Assembly (NCBI RefSeq): GCF_012641275.1
Contig: NZ_JABAIA010000001.1
Location: 1,984,001-2,048,000, forward strand
Origin: Chitinophaga varians
Lineage (GTDB): Bacteria > Bacteroidota > Bacteroidia > Chitinophagales > Chitinophagaceae
Direction: 5' to 3'
DNA: 64,000 nt
Shown: piece by piece, positions 53,701 through 60,815 of the stretch
How positions within the stretch are numbered: the first letter of the stretch is position 1
How the letters are laid out: every line of letters starts with the position of its first letter
Program-made: the position numbers and the translations under genes
Notes under the pieces: model-generated
The model's database searches: none
Seen by the model: only the letters and a program-made list of their open reading frames with translations
What the model was told of the DNA's origin: nothing

Positions 53701-54000
53701 GGCCAGCTGTACGTTGACAGCGCCCGAGCTGACCACCGCTTCCTGCGGATCGTAACCAACAAAGGAGAACACCAATGTTTCTCCTGATTTAGCCTGAATG
53801 GTAAAACTGCCGGTGGGATCAGTAGCGGTACCGCGGTTAGTACCTTTTACATATACCGTAACGCCGGGTAGCGGGTTGCCTGATGCTTTATCAGACACCT
53901 TTCCCGTAACTTTCGTTTGTGCGAATACGTTACTACTGCCCAGTAATAGCAGTATGCCGCATAGAAGAACGGCCAGTCCCTGGTAAAAATGTTTTTTCAT
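50758..54000 (-). CDS. SusC/RagA-family TonB-linked outer membrane transporter
   Basis: 1080 residues from ATG at 54000. That start places the signal peptide first (MKKHFYQGLAVLLCGILLLL, then GSSNVFAQ); the frame is open 48 codons further but those residues are implausible. Domains: carboxypeptidase-regulatory-like (VTGKVSDKASGNPLPGVTVYV), SusC motif LEEVVVTGYASQKKKDLTGAVAVV, plug (VRGKNTFGNNTPLYIIDGVPIS, AASIYGARAANGVIIITTKRG), 22-strand barrel with FKDRYLLGALIRRDGSSRFG, ending in VGVTLNF. Imports an unknown ligand with SusD 2. No carbohydrate-active enzyme lies nearby. Confidence 0.95.
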   Translation of the reverse strand: MKKHFYQGLAVLLCGILLLLGSSNVFAQTKVTGKVSDKASGNPLPGVTVYVKGTNRGTATDPTGSFTIQAKSGETLVFSFVGYDPQEAVVSSGAVNVQLAEKVGSLEEVVVTGYASQKKKDLTGAVAVVKVENITKQPTSQIANQLQGQVSGITIVGTGQPGQEPQVSVRGKNTFGNNTPLYIIDGVPISNLADVNPNDVQTMQVLKDAGAASIYGARAANGVIIITTKRGTGKVKVQYDGYYGTQRPQGGNPFHILNPQEQADLLWMATRNSTAAGSTPVFDDVLYGKGDKPVLPDYIYPEGAMEGDPRVDPSKYYLIPDYKDPGLLNSFYRINKANKQGTDWYHEIFKPAPITSHNISVAGGGDIGSYFFSMYYFNQQGTLTNTYNKRYAVRANSSFNITDHIRVGENMEYSIIQNPQIGILTEGSGIGMAFREQSIIPVYDIKGNYAGTWGGALGNARNPVAIQDRFGSTKALASRLLGSVYAEADIMKDFTLRTSFGGEIYSFNNHSFTYPEYENKENTSVNSYTETTGNGYDWTWTNTLSYHKKIARDHDLKVMIGTEAFQQVDRTLTGTTTNYFSFDPNFTSLSSGFGTPVNGSGYGSNTLFSLFGRVDYSFKDRYLLGALIRRDGSSRFGANNRYGNFPAVSAAWRISQEEFMKNITWLSDLKIRGGWGIMGNQINVDPANAFTTFTFNKATSFYDMTGSTSNLATGFMQGRIGNPNAKWESNTNSNIGIDATLFRGALEFSLDYYNKRIKDLLFNPELPGVYGAAAPPYANVAEMKNHGWDFSATGNIQLASKLKLTLTGTFTSYKNEILKISESAPYFERDTRRYGVAIIRNAVGHSISEFFGYQIDKFWDSQAEVDAANNAAKAKYPGLSEYQQAAAPGRFRYKDVNGDGKIDAQDRTYLGSPNPDFTYGLNIGLTYKNWDFSMFFYGVHGNKIWNQVRWWTDIYGSFNGAKSKTALYDSWLPDRKNAKAPIQELKPNFSTSDPPTSYYVENGSYLRAKNLMIGYTFPAYMLKRVGVEKFRIYAQAANLFTITKYTGLDPEITGNTDSFGIDEGAYPNQRQYLVGVTLNF

Positions 54001-54609
54001 AACGTGGTTGAAGGGTAACGTTTTAGAAAAATCGGTTAAAAAATAAAGTACCTGTCTTGTATGTTCCTTGTCCATCAGACAGTGTAAGACATAACAATCC
54101 CGTTCCGGCGATAATGTGTGACTGCCGGTAAAAAGAGGTGTCATGTACAGGCATTATCTGTCCCGGCCTCCCTGTATGATGCGTTACAGTGAAGCAGCAC
54201 AAACAATAACTGTCTGTTCAACAATTAAAAAACACAAACTTGAAGATGCAAGACATGGATGCGGACATGTTTACACCAAGGTTTAACTACATGGAATAAA
54301 GCAACGTTTTTTAGTAAACAATTGATTTGCTGACAATGATCTAGTGAGAATCGGCTCAAATAAGTACTAACACTTCCCCTTTCCAGATTTTGGTTCTCAC
54401 GTGGAATTTTTCTTACAATACGTCGAATATATAACAATAAATTAGCCTGGACAAGTGTTCTTTTAACATTTCTCTAAATAAAAGATTTCTACGGGGCCAT
54501 TCTTACAGTAATCCACACCGGCGGGATAAAAAAGTACAATAGTTTACGGCTAAAAAAGTACAAGCACTTGATCTTTTATGTATGTTTAGCGTCTCAATTA
54601 TTCCGGGCC
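54001..54609. other. 609-bp divergent region between susC 2 and the TMEM220-like gene
   Basis: No supported gene: the longest frame (70 codons, minus strand, 54225-54437) has no recognisable character. It must contain the susC 2 promoter and the promoter of the 54610 gene; I find no close TTTG-N19-TAnnTTTG match and no LacI-type operator like that of susC 1. Confidence 0.5.
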
Positions 54610-54981
54610 ATGAAAATTTTCAACATTATCTTTTGTTTCCTTTTTATTGTTTTTGCGGGGCTGCAATACAATGACCCTGATCCTTACGTCTGGATGCCTA
54701 TTTATTTGTTCTCAGCCGTATGCTGCTGGCTGGCAGCGCGGCAGCGGTTTTATCCCCGCTGGTACCTGACAGGCATCGCTGTTTATTTCGTATATGCGGT
54801 CTATTTATTCTTCACCAAAGACGGGGTAGTGGACTGGGTATCGCAACACCAGGCGGAGAATATTGCACAGACCATGAAAGCAGAAAAGCCGTGGATAGAG
54901 GACACCCGTGAATTTTTCGGGTTATTCATTTGTATCGTAGTTTTGGGCATCAATTATTTTTACGGCAAAAAGAAAGCATAA
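54610..54981 (+). CDS. TMEM220-like small membrane protein
   Basis: 123 residues from ATG at 54610; an upstream start at 54568 would add 14 residues outside the first helix. Four hydrophobic segments: IFNIIFCFLFIVFAGLQYNDPDPYVWMPIYLFSAVCCWLAAR, then a YLTGIAVYFVYAVYLFF helix, and GLFICIVVLGINYFY at the end. The NDPDP motif after helix 1 is the mark of the transmembrane-220 family, shared with animals. Function unknown. It ends 1 bp before the DinB-fold gene at 54983, so they are co-transcribed. Confidence 0.8.
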   Translation: MKIFNIIFCFLFIVFAGLQYNDPDPYVWMPIYLFSAVCCWLAARQRFYPRWYLTGIAVYFVYAVYLFFTKDGVVDWVSQHQAENIAQTMKAEKPWIEDTREFFGLFICIVVLGINYFYGKKKA

Positions 54982-54982
54982 T

Positions 54983-55492
54983 ATGAAAAAGCAGGCTATC
55001 TACCCGGACCCTGAGTATTTTGGCAGGTACATTGACCAGGTACCCGACGTCACCATTCTGGAAGCCCTTGAGCAGTCGCTGCAGGAGCTGCAGACGCTGG
55101 ACAAGGCCAGGCTGTCGGAATTGGGCAACTATGCCTATGCGCCTGGCAAATGGACCGTTAAAGACGTGTTCCAGCATATTGCCGACACGGAAAGAGTATT
55201 TTCCTTCCGGGCGTTACTGTTTGCACGCAATGATAAAAACACGGCACCGGGCTTTGACCAGGACCTCTATGCAGCCGAAGCCTTTACTGCACAGCGTAGC
55301 TTTGAAGACGTATTGCAGGAGCTGATGCTCATCCGGCAATCCACCCTGGCGTTTTTCCGCAGTCTTCCTGATGAAGGGTTATTAAGGTACGGCACCTGCT
55401 GGAAATACCAGATGAGCGTGCTGGCAATGGGCTTTACGATGGTGGGCCACCAGATACACCATCTCCGTATTCTCCGCGAAAGATATCTATAG
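54983..55492 (+). CDS. DinB-superfamily protein
   Basis: 169 residues. Four-helix-bundle DinB fold with three metal ligands expected: His in KDVFQHIADTERVF (about 62) and the pair in MVGHQIHHLRILRERYL near the C-terminus. GNYAYAPGKWTVKDV is the usual approach to the first His. Such proteins include metal-dependent thiol-S-transferases (bacillithiol or mycothiol types) and damage-induced proteins; which of these is not clear. Co-transcribed with the TMEM220-like gene. A 13-bp hairpin follows. Confidence 0.88.
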   Translation: MKKQAIYPDPEYFGRYIDQVPDVTILEALEQSLQELQTLDKARLSELGNYAYAPGKWTVKDVFQHIADTERVFSFRALLFARNDKNTAPGFDQDLYAAEAFTAQRSFEDVLQELMLIRQSTLAFFRSLPDEGLLRYGTCWKYQMSVLAMGFTMVGHQIHHLRILRERYL

Positions 55493-55495
55493 TAA

Positions 55496-55523
55496 TAAGG
55501 ACTAACATTTATGTTAGTCCTTA
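55496..55523. terminator. Hairpin after the DinB gene
   Basis: Perfect 13-bp stem TAAGGACTAACAT (55496-55508) with 55511-55523, a TT loop. There is no long T-run downstream, so it is a weak terminator at best. Confidence 0.55.
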
Positions 55524-55562
55524 ACAATTACATCTCCTCTTCTTTATTCCCCGCGCCCCATC

Positions 55563-55570
55563 TAGCTTTG
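55563..55570 (+). promoter_or_regulatory. Predicted -7 box of the FabG-like SDR gene
   Basis: TAGCTTTG matches TAnnTTTG exactly, 20 bases before the ATG at 55591. No TTTG stands 19 bp upstream. Confidence 0.45.
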
Positions 55571-55590
55571 CAGGCATAAAATCAAATCAT

Positions 55591-56331
55591 ATGAAACGTC
55601 TGGAAAACAAGATAGCCCTGGTAACAGGAGGCAGCCGCGGCATGGGTGCGGCCATTGTTCAACAACTGGCAGCAGAAGGAGCAACCGTGGCATTCACTTA
55701 TAACAAGGGAGCTGAAAAAGCAGCCAGCGTAGCGGCGGAGCTTACCAGCAAAGGGCAGCGCAGCCTAGCGATAGCAGCTGACAGCGCAGACCCGTCTGCT
55801 GTAGTAGCAGCAGTAGATAAAACCGTGGCCGAGTTCGGGCGTATAGACATACTCGTTAACAATGCCGGTATCGCTGTGATGAAGCCGTTTGAAGATTATA
55901 CGCTGGAAGAATACAACCAGACGATGGACATCAATGCCAGGGCTGTGTTTGTAGGTTCACAGGCTGCCGCCAAACATATGGGCAAAGGCGCCCGTATTAT
56001 TACTATCGGCAGCTGCATGGCTGACAGGGTTTCTGGTCCGTATGGCACGCTTTACGCCATGAGCAAATCGGCGCTTACAGCTTTCAACAAAGGCCTGTCC
56101 CGTGACCTGGGCCCAAGAGGCATTACCGTTAACCTGGTACAGCCCGGCCCGGTTGACACCGACATGAACCCTGCCAACAGCGCGCATGCCGATGCACAAA
56201 GGAAAAATATCTCACTGGGAGAATATGGTAAAGTAGAGGATATCGCTTCCCTGGTCACTTTTCTGGCTTCGCCGGAAAGCGGCTACATTACCGGTACCGC
56301 TATTACTATAGACGGCGGCACTAACAGCTAG
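55591..56331 (+). CDS. SDR-family oxidoreductase, FabG-like
   Basis: 246 residues. NAD(P)-binding TGGSRGMG (about 12-19), NNAG, catalytic Ser in IITIGSCMAD and YxxxK in YAMSKSAL, then LVQPGPVDTDMNP and terminal GYITGTAITIDGGTNS, the classical 3-oxoacyl-reductase-like pattern. The Arg/Ser after the first Gly (GGSRG) suggests NADPH. Stand-alone redox enzyme of unknown substrate, not within a fatty acid operon. Its stop codon shares the CTAG at 56328-56331 with the stop of the convergent DinB gene. Confidence 0.92.
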   Translation: MKRLENKIALVTGGSRGMGAAIVQQLAAEGATVAFTYNKGAEKAASVAAELTSKGQRSLAIAADSADPSAVVAAVDKTVAEFGRIDILVNNAGIAVMKPFEDYTLEEYNQTMDINARAVFVGSQAAAKHMGKGARIITIGSCMADRVSGPYGTLYAMSKSALTAFNKGLSRDLGPRGITVNLVQPGPVDTDMNPANSAHADAQRKNISLGEYGKVEDIASLVTFLASPESGYITGTAITIDGGTNS

Positions 56332-56876
56332 TAGCGTTTTTCACCTACCAGCAGGTAAAACATATAGTCTGTATTGGAAGCGTCGGTAATACCAAGATGG
56401 CGTCCCATGGTTACTATCTGTCCGCGGTGGTAGGTAGTATGATGTGTAATCTGCGACAGCATTTCATAACCCGGAATATTAAAATCGCCGGTAAACGGGA
56501 TGGTTACAGGATAAGCCTGTACCAGTTGCTCCGGCGTCATCGCGCTGATCAGTTCCAGCAATTCTTCAGCTTGTTTCACTACTCCTTCCAACACCTCTGC
56601 GACGGACTCATTGCACTCCAACGGACCAAAAGAGAGTGACGGATGTTCGCCGCGGAGGTTTTTTACCCACCAGGCAGAAGTGGCCCACATGTGCTTCAGT
56701 GTTTCCTTAATCGTTCCATAGCTGGAAGTCACTGGTGTTTCCAACAGGGTGGCATCTTTCGTTTTTAACCATTCCACGGTAGTTTTAACAGCCCATAATT
56801 CATAAGCAGCAAAACCTTTAGCGTAGTTAACCAGTTCTGTAGTGGCAGTTGCAGGGGTGATAATAGTGTTTATCAT
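56328..56876 (-). CDS. DinB-superfamily protein
   Basis: 182 residues, four-helix DinB bundle. Putative metal His residues lie in IKETLKHMWATSAWWVKNL (about 67) and in YEMLSQITHHTTYHRGQIVTMGRHLG near the C-terminus (HHTTYHRGQ is the common DinB signature). It is distinct from the paralogue at 54983. Divergent from the MarR gene (start at 57019) and convergent with the SDR gene, whose stop overlaps its own by the palindrome CTAG. The divergent MarR operator lies about 115 bp from its start and could affect it. Confidence 0.9.
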   Translation of the reverse strand: MINTIITPATATTELVNYAKGFAAYELWAVKTTVEWLKTKDATLLETPVTSSYGTIKETLKHMWATSAWWVKNLRGEHPSLSFGPLECNESVAEVLEGVVKQAEELLELISAMTPEQLVQAYPVTIPFTGDFNIPGYEMLSQITHHTTYHRGQIVTMGRHLGITDASNTDYMFYLLVGEKRY

Positions 56877-56958
56877 AGTGTGTTTGTTTTATAATACAAA
56901 GAAAACACCCGCTCGTGACAACCTTATGTCAGCAGCTTTTTACTTTTTTCAAAAAAAA

Positions 56959-57003
56959 TTTGCCGGAATAAAAAATACACCTACCTTTGTTGTATATACA
57001 ACA
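56959..57003 (+). promoter_or_regulatory. marR promoter with overlapping operator
   Basis: TTTG (56959-56962), exactly 19 bp, TACCTTTG (56982-56989): a perfect Bacteroidota promoter. A 16-bp perfect palindrome TGTTGTATATACAACA (56988-57003) covers the end of the -7 box and the predicted transcription start, so a bound repressor would block initiation. Confidence 0.8.
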
Positions 57004-57018
57004 GTAGTAATTGTAATT

Positions 57019-57471
57019 ATGAGACTGGAGGATGAAATAAAACAGGTAAAATTTGCTAACGACTATCAGCGGGCCATGTTGAATATCATATTTACGGCAA
57101 ACTGGCTGGAAGTGGGCGTTTCGCACTTATTGAAGAAGTATGATCTGTCTTCCCAGCAATACAATGTACTGCGTATCCTGCGGGGCAGCCGGCCTAATCC
57201 GCTGAATCTGCTGGATATCCAGGAGCGCATGATGGACAAGATGAGCAACGCTACCCGACTGGTGGAGAAACTGCGCCAGAAAGAGTTGCTGACACGTATC
57301 CAATGCCCTACCAATCGCCGTAAGGTAGAGATCGAAATTACTGACAAAGGCATGGAAGTACTGAAAGAACTGGACCCTTTAATGGACGAAAGTGATGAGC
57401 TGCTGGCCAAAAAACTCACCGCAGCGGAAGTGAAGCTGCTGGGTGATATGCTGGACAAGCTGCGTGATTGA
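57019..57471 (+). CDS. MarR-family transcriptional regulator
   Basis: 150 residues from ATG at 57019, chosen because the promoter and operator lie just upstream and the family is this long; the frame is open to 56842. Winged helix-turn-helix: QQYNVLRILRGSRPNPLNLLDIQERMMDKMSNATRLVEKLRQKELLTRIQCPTNRRKVEIEITDKGMEVL, with dimerisation helices at both ends. Probably represses its own gene and the doxX-yceI unit, since both have a TTGTATATACAA palindrome. The inducing ligand is unknown. YceI/DoxX regulation by MarR proteins is common. Confidence 0.93.
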   Translation: MRLEDEIKQVKFANDYQRAMLNIIFTANWLEVGVSHLLKKYDLSSQQYNVLRILRGSRPNPLNLLDIQERMMDKMSNATRLVEKLRQKELLTRIQCPTNRRKVEIEITDKGMEVLKELDPLMDESDELLAKKLTAAEVKLLGDMLDKLRD

Positions 57472-57524
57472 CGATGATGGCCATTGAACTCTCCTGAATA
57501 CGGAGATTATTTTTTGCCCTAATC

Positions 57525-57538
57525 ATTGTATATACAAT
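57525..57538. promoter_or_regulatory. Second MarR-type operator, upstream of doxX
   Basis: ATTGTATATACAAT, a perfect 14-bp palindrome with the same 12-base core as the marR operator. It lies 63 bp before the doxX start, beside the presumed -33 region; -7-like candidates are AATATTTG (57536-57543) and GGACTTTG (57547-57554). Confidence 0.7.
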
Positions 57539-57600
57539 ATTTGTTTGGACTTTGTATTATCCAAAATAAACACCTAAACACACAACAAAAACACCTTTTA

Positions 57601-58034
57601 TGCTTAAACGCTTATTGCAAACAGATGATAACATTGTTTCCTTTATTATCCGCGTGACTGTGGCCATTGTTATGCTGCCACACGGTTTGCAGAAACTGCT
57701 GGGTATGTTTGGCGGCCATGGTTTCAAAGGCACCATGAACTTCTTCACCTCCAACGGTACGCCTGCTTTCCTCGCCTTCCTGGTGATCATCACCGAAAGC
57801 ATCGGTTCTTTGCTGCTATTGTTCGGTTTTGCCACTCGTCTGTGGGCACTGATGTTGTCTGCCGTGATGCTGGTAGCTATTTCCATGCACGCAGCCAACG
57901 GGTTCTTTATGAACTGGGGCGGCACACAGGCCGGCGAAGGGTTTGAATATCACATCCTGGTGCTGGGCATCCTGCTGGCACTGCTGATCAAAGGTGCAGG
58001 CCGCTGGTCTGCAGACCGTCAACTGACTAAATAA
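57601..58034 (+). CDS. DoxX-family membrane protein
   Basis: 144 residues with four membrane helices. The DoxX signature is seen in FIIRVTVAIVMLPHGLQKLLGMFGGHGFKGTMNFF and in GSLLLLFGFATRLWALMLSAVMLVAISMHAANGFF. Proteins of the family include thiosulfate:quinone oxidoreductase subunits and redox-stress partners of SodA-type systems; the role is not set. It is 32 bp upstream of a periplasmic YceI gene with the MarR operator in front, so the two form a regulated unit. Confidence 0.88.
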
Positions 58035-58066
58035 TTTAATTTCTTTCCATAAAACAACAACAACAC

Positions 58067-58654
58067 ATGAAGAAAGCGTTTTTTTCTACCGCCCTCCTGG
58101 TATTAGCCAGCATCGCCTCTTTTGCACAGGTAAAATGGAATGCCGATCCGGCCCATACTGCTATCATTTTCAGCGTAAAACACCTCGGCATTAACTATGT
58201 GCAAGGCCATTTCGCCAAATTCACCGGCGCCATTGAAACTACAGACAGCACCAACTTTCAGAATGCAAAAGTAGATTTCACTGCCGATGTGAACAGCATC
58301 AATACCGGTATAGACCAGCGTGACGGTCACCTGAAATCAGATGACTTCTTCAATGCCGCGCAATATCCGGACATCAACGTAAAAAGCGTGTCCTTCAAAA
58401 AAGTTGCCGGCAACAAATACATCATGCTGGCTGATGTTACCATCCGTAACACTACCAAACGTGTACCCTTCGACGTTACCTACAATGGCGTTGTAAGAGA
58501 CCCATGGGGACTGTGGAGAGCAGGTTTTACCGCCAAAGCTACCATCAACCGTCTGGACTTCGGCGTGAAATATGCAGACAAGCTGCCTTCCGGCGTATAC
58601 GCAGTAGCTCCTACTGTTGATATCCTGGTAAACGCTGAAATCGTTAAAAAGTAG
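58067..58654 (+). CDS. Periplasmic YceI-family protein
   Basis: 195 residues with a signal peptide (MKKAFFSTALLVLASIASFAQ). Lipocalin-like YceI barrel: VKWNADPAHTAIIFSVKHLGINYVQGHFAKFTG, DQRDGHLKSDDFFNAAQYPDINVKS, FDVTYNGVVRDPWGLWRAGFTAKATINRLDFGVKY. Members bind polyisoprenoids or fatty amides and respond to base or osmotic stress. Second gene of the doxX-yceI unit under the shared MarR-type operator. A paralogue without signal peptide lies at 60816-61340. Confidence 0.93.
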   Translation: MKKAFFSTALLVLASIASFAQVKWNADPAHTAIIFSVKHLGINYVQGHFAKFTGAIETTDSTNFQNAKVDFTADVNSINTGIDQRDGHLKSDDFFNAAQYPDINVKSVSFKKVAGNKYIMLADVTIRNTTKRVPFDVTYNGVVRDPWGLWRAGFTAKATINRLDFGVKYADKLPSGVYAVAPTVDILVNAEIVKK

Positions 58655-58698
58655 GATTTTTTTGATTTAGGATTTCCTGATTTCAGGAATAAGAATAA

Positions 58699-58743
58699 CG
58701 AAGATCGAAGCGGGTTAGTTCATCGCTTCGATCTTCGCTTTTT
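58699..58743 (+). terminator. Terminator of the doxX-yceI unit
   Basis: 14-bp perfect stem CGAAGATCGAAGCG (58699-58712) with 58724-58737, then CTTTTT. AT-rich arms containing TTTTTTGATTTA (about 58663-58680) and its complement (about 58768-58785) flank it. Confidence 0.9.
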
Positions 58744-58796
58744 ATCAACCCCGAAATCGGGGAACCGTAAATCAAAAAATTCCTAAATTATTATCT

Positions 58797-58804
58797 TAGA
58801 TTTG
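58797..58804 (+). promoter_or_regulatory. Predicted -7 box of the 58821 gene
   Basis: TAGATTTG, an exact TAnnTTTG match, 16 bases before ATG 58821; no good -33 element. Confidence 0.4.
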
Positions 58805-58820
58805 TTCAAACCCTTTCATA

Positions 58821-59447
58821 ATGGCCATTGGCAGTATTTTCCTCGGCGCAGTCAAAAAATTCAACCATCAGCAAATCGAAACCAGGTTCGCCCTGATCAT
58901 ACTTCCTGTTAAGCCGCTTTACTCCATGATAGTAGTGGGCAGGCACGGACAGGAAAAAGAAGGGTTCCGCATTAAACTGAACCGTGAAAGCATTATCGCC
59001 GGTTATCTGCGTGCGCCGCTGGTAACAGGCAGCATCGCGGCCATTCTCATTGCAGGTGACAGGCCCGGGAAACTATCTATAGCCGTTGCCGTTATCCTCG
59101 CACTCGCAGCCTTGTACATGGTGCTGTTCTATGGCCGCTCACGACCTGAAGAGCAGGAAGAAAGGGCGCTGATGGAAGAACTGACCGGTATTGCCGCCAT
59201 GGCCGGCTGGTTTGACGAGGAAAGCTGCCAGGTACAGTACGACGCCATGGAAGAAAGTTACAAAGACAACTATTCAGGCAATAACTGGCAAAACGACCTG
59301 CACAGCAACAATATCAACTTCGGGAAAATACCGCTGTTGTACGGTATGGCCATCCTCCACGCAGCACTGCACCCGTCGGCAGACAGCAGGGCCATGCGTA
59401 ACAAAGCGCAGATGCTCTATCGCGGGATGAAAAAAGTATACGGGTAA
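58821..59447 (+). CDS. Hypothetical protein with two membrane helices
   Basis: 208 residues. Two hydrophobic segments (about 64-80 APLVTGSIAAILIAG and 86-103 SIAVAVILALAALYMVLFYG) separate an N-terminal soluble part (IETRFALIILPVKPLYSMIVVGRHG) from a C-terminal one with Cys in EESCQVQYDAMEESYK and a helical YGMAILHAALHPSADSRAMRNKAQ. No family recognised. Lone gene convergent with the helicase gene; only 6 bp separate its stop from the end of the helicase. Confidence 0.75.
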   Translation: MAIGSIFLGAVKKFNHQQIETRFALIILPVKPLYSMIVVGRHGQEKEGFRIKLNRESIIAGYLRAPLVTGSIAAILIAGDRPGKLSIAVAVILALAALYMVLFYGRSRPEEQEERALMEELTGIAAMAGWFDEESCQVQYDAMEESYKDNYSGNNWQNDLHSNNINFGKIPLLYGMAILHAALHPSADSRAMRNKAQMLYRGMKKVYG

Positions 59448-59453
59448 CCGTTA

Positions 59454-60704
59454 TTATTTCTTTTTCTTCTTTTTCTTGCCCAGTTTGGCCATTTCTTCCT
59501 GGTGCTGGTCTATCAGCAGCTGCCAGTTATCATTAGGCGCTTCTTCAGAAAAACGGATGGTATCTTCATAATCCCCTTTATTAATCTTCATTTCGGTGAT
59601 TTCCTTACCGATAAACTTCTGAATAGCGTCCAGCAGGGGTTTTTCTTCTGTGGCACAGAAAGAGACAGCACGGCCTTTCTGTACGCCGCGGCCGGTACGG
59701 CCTACACGGTGCACATAGTTTTCCGGCACGTCCGGCAGATCGTAATTGACCACATAATCCACGTTGGGGATATCAATGCCGCGGGCATTTACATCGGTGG
59801 TGATCAGTACACGGACATCGCCTTTTTTGAATTCTTCCATTACCTGCAGGCGATCGTCCTGTTCTTTGCCGCCATGCATGGCCAGGGAGCTGATCCCCAC
59901 ACGGGCCATGGCAGCCACCACTCTTTCCGCACGTACTTTGGTACGTACAAATACCAGTATTTTTTTGTCCGGAAATTCCCTTACCAGCCGCTCCAGGAAG
60001 AAACGTTTATCATCCATTTCCACGTAGGCCACGGAGTGGGTGACATTTTTAGACACCGGATCTTCAGGGGAGATCTGTATACGGATGGGGTTATTGACCA
60101 CGGAATAAGCGAGGTCTTTGATGTCTTTATCGAGCGTAGCGGAGAAAAAGAGGGTTTGATGCTGACGGGGGATATGTCTGATCACATCGCGGATATCGCG
60201 GATAAAGCCCAGGTCCAGCATATGGTCGGCCTCATCGAGGATCAGTGTCTGTACCTTGCTAAGGTCCAGGTGTTGCTGGTTCAGCTGGTCAAACATGCGG
60301 CCGGGCGTGGCAATGAGCACGTCCACGCCCTTTTCCAGGAATTTGATCTGTGGTCCCTGGTCCACGCCGCCCACGAGGGCGAGTATGCGGAGTTCCGTAT
60401 ACTGACCGATTTGTTGGAACACTTCCGCGATCTGAATGGCCAGTTCACGGGTAGGCACCATTACCAGGCATTTCACTTCATATTTGCCTTTCCGCTGGTA
60501 GCGGTCCTGTTGCTGGAGCCGGTGCAGCACCGGAATGGCAAAAGCGGCCGTTTTGCCCGTACCTGTCTGGGCAATGGCCATCACGTCATCTCCTTTCAGG
60601 ATAGAGGGAATAGCTTTGAACTGAATGTCCGTAGGACGTTTAAAGCCCAATTCCGCGAGGCTATCCTTAATTTCAGAAGATATATGGTACTGTTCAAATT
60701 TCAT
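59454..60704 (-). CDS. DEAD-box RNA helicase, RhlE-like
   Basis: 416 residues. Q motif FKRPTDIQFKAIPSIL, motif I AQTGTGKT, Ia PTRELAIQ, II DEAD (in LILDEADHMLDLGF), III SAT, IV VFVRT, V ITTDVNARGIDIPNVDYVVN and VI HRVGRTGRG are all present. ATP-dependent RNA unwinding in ribosome assembly or decay, cytoplasmic. The C-terminus is a short basic tail ending in seven lysines, encoded by an AAG/AAA run. Complete and typical. Confidence 0.96.
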   Translation of the reverse strand: MKFEQYHISSEIKDSLAELGFKRPTDIQFKAIPSILKGDDVMAIAQTGTGKTAAFAIPVLHRLQQQDRYQRKGKYEVKCLVMVPTRELAIQIAEVFQQIGQYTELRILALVGGVDQGPQIKFLEKGVDVLIATPGRMFDQLNQQHLDLSKVQTLILDEADHMLDLGFIRDIRDVIRHIPRQHQTLFFSATLDKDIKDLAYSVVNNPIRIQISPEDPVSKNVTHSVAYVEMDDKRFFLERLVREFPDKKILVFVRTKVRAERVVAAMARVGISSLAMHGGKEQDDRLQVMEEFKKGDVRVLITTDVNARGIDIPNVDYVVNYDLPDVPENYVHRVGRTGRGVQKGRAVSFCATEEKPLLDAIQKFIGKEITEMKINKGDYEDTIRFSEEAPNDNWQLLIDQHQEEMAKLGKKKKKKK

Positions 60705-60757
60705 TTGCGCTGGTTATCTGCCGCGAAGATAAACCAATTACCGCACGCAAAGAAGAA

Positions 60758-60802
60758 CAGACGCTGGCGCCGGCATTTCTATGCTCCGGCGCCACGCGTC
60801 TG
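60758..60802 (-). terminator. Strong hairpin after the cytosolic YceI gene
   Basis: CAGACG plus GGCGCCGG arm (60758-60773) pairs with 60786-60802, with a 2/3-base internal loop. On the minus strand it is followed by TTCTTCTTTG, a moderate T-rich stretch. It separates the YceI gene from the helicase promoter. Confidence 0.75.
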
Positions 60803-60815
60803 AAGGAGGATATTA

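Noticed and set aside
54001..54144. N-terminal extension of the second SusC protein
   Set aside because: The signal peptide starts at 54000; the upstream residues have no family match.
54001..54240. LacI-type operator upstream of susC 2
   Set aside because: AACCGATT and AACGTT fragments are present, but no palindrome like those at 30641 and 31088.
56842..57018. N-terminal extension of the MarR regulator
   Set aside because: It covers the promoter and operator of the gene and overlaps the start of the divergent DinB gene.
59502..60803. 433-codon antisense frame across the helicase gene
   Set aside because: The minus-strand frame has all DEAD-box motifs; the antisense product is His/Phe-rich without family character.
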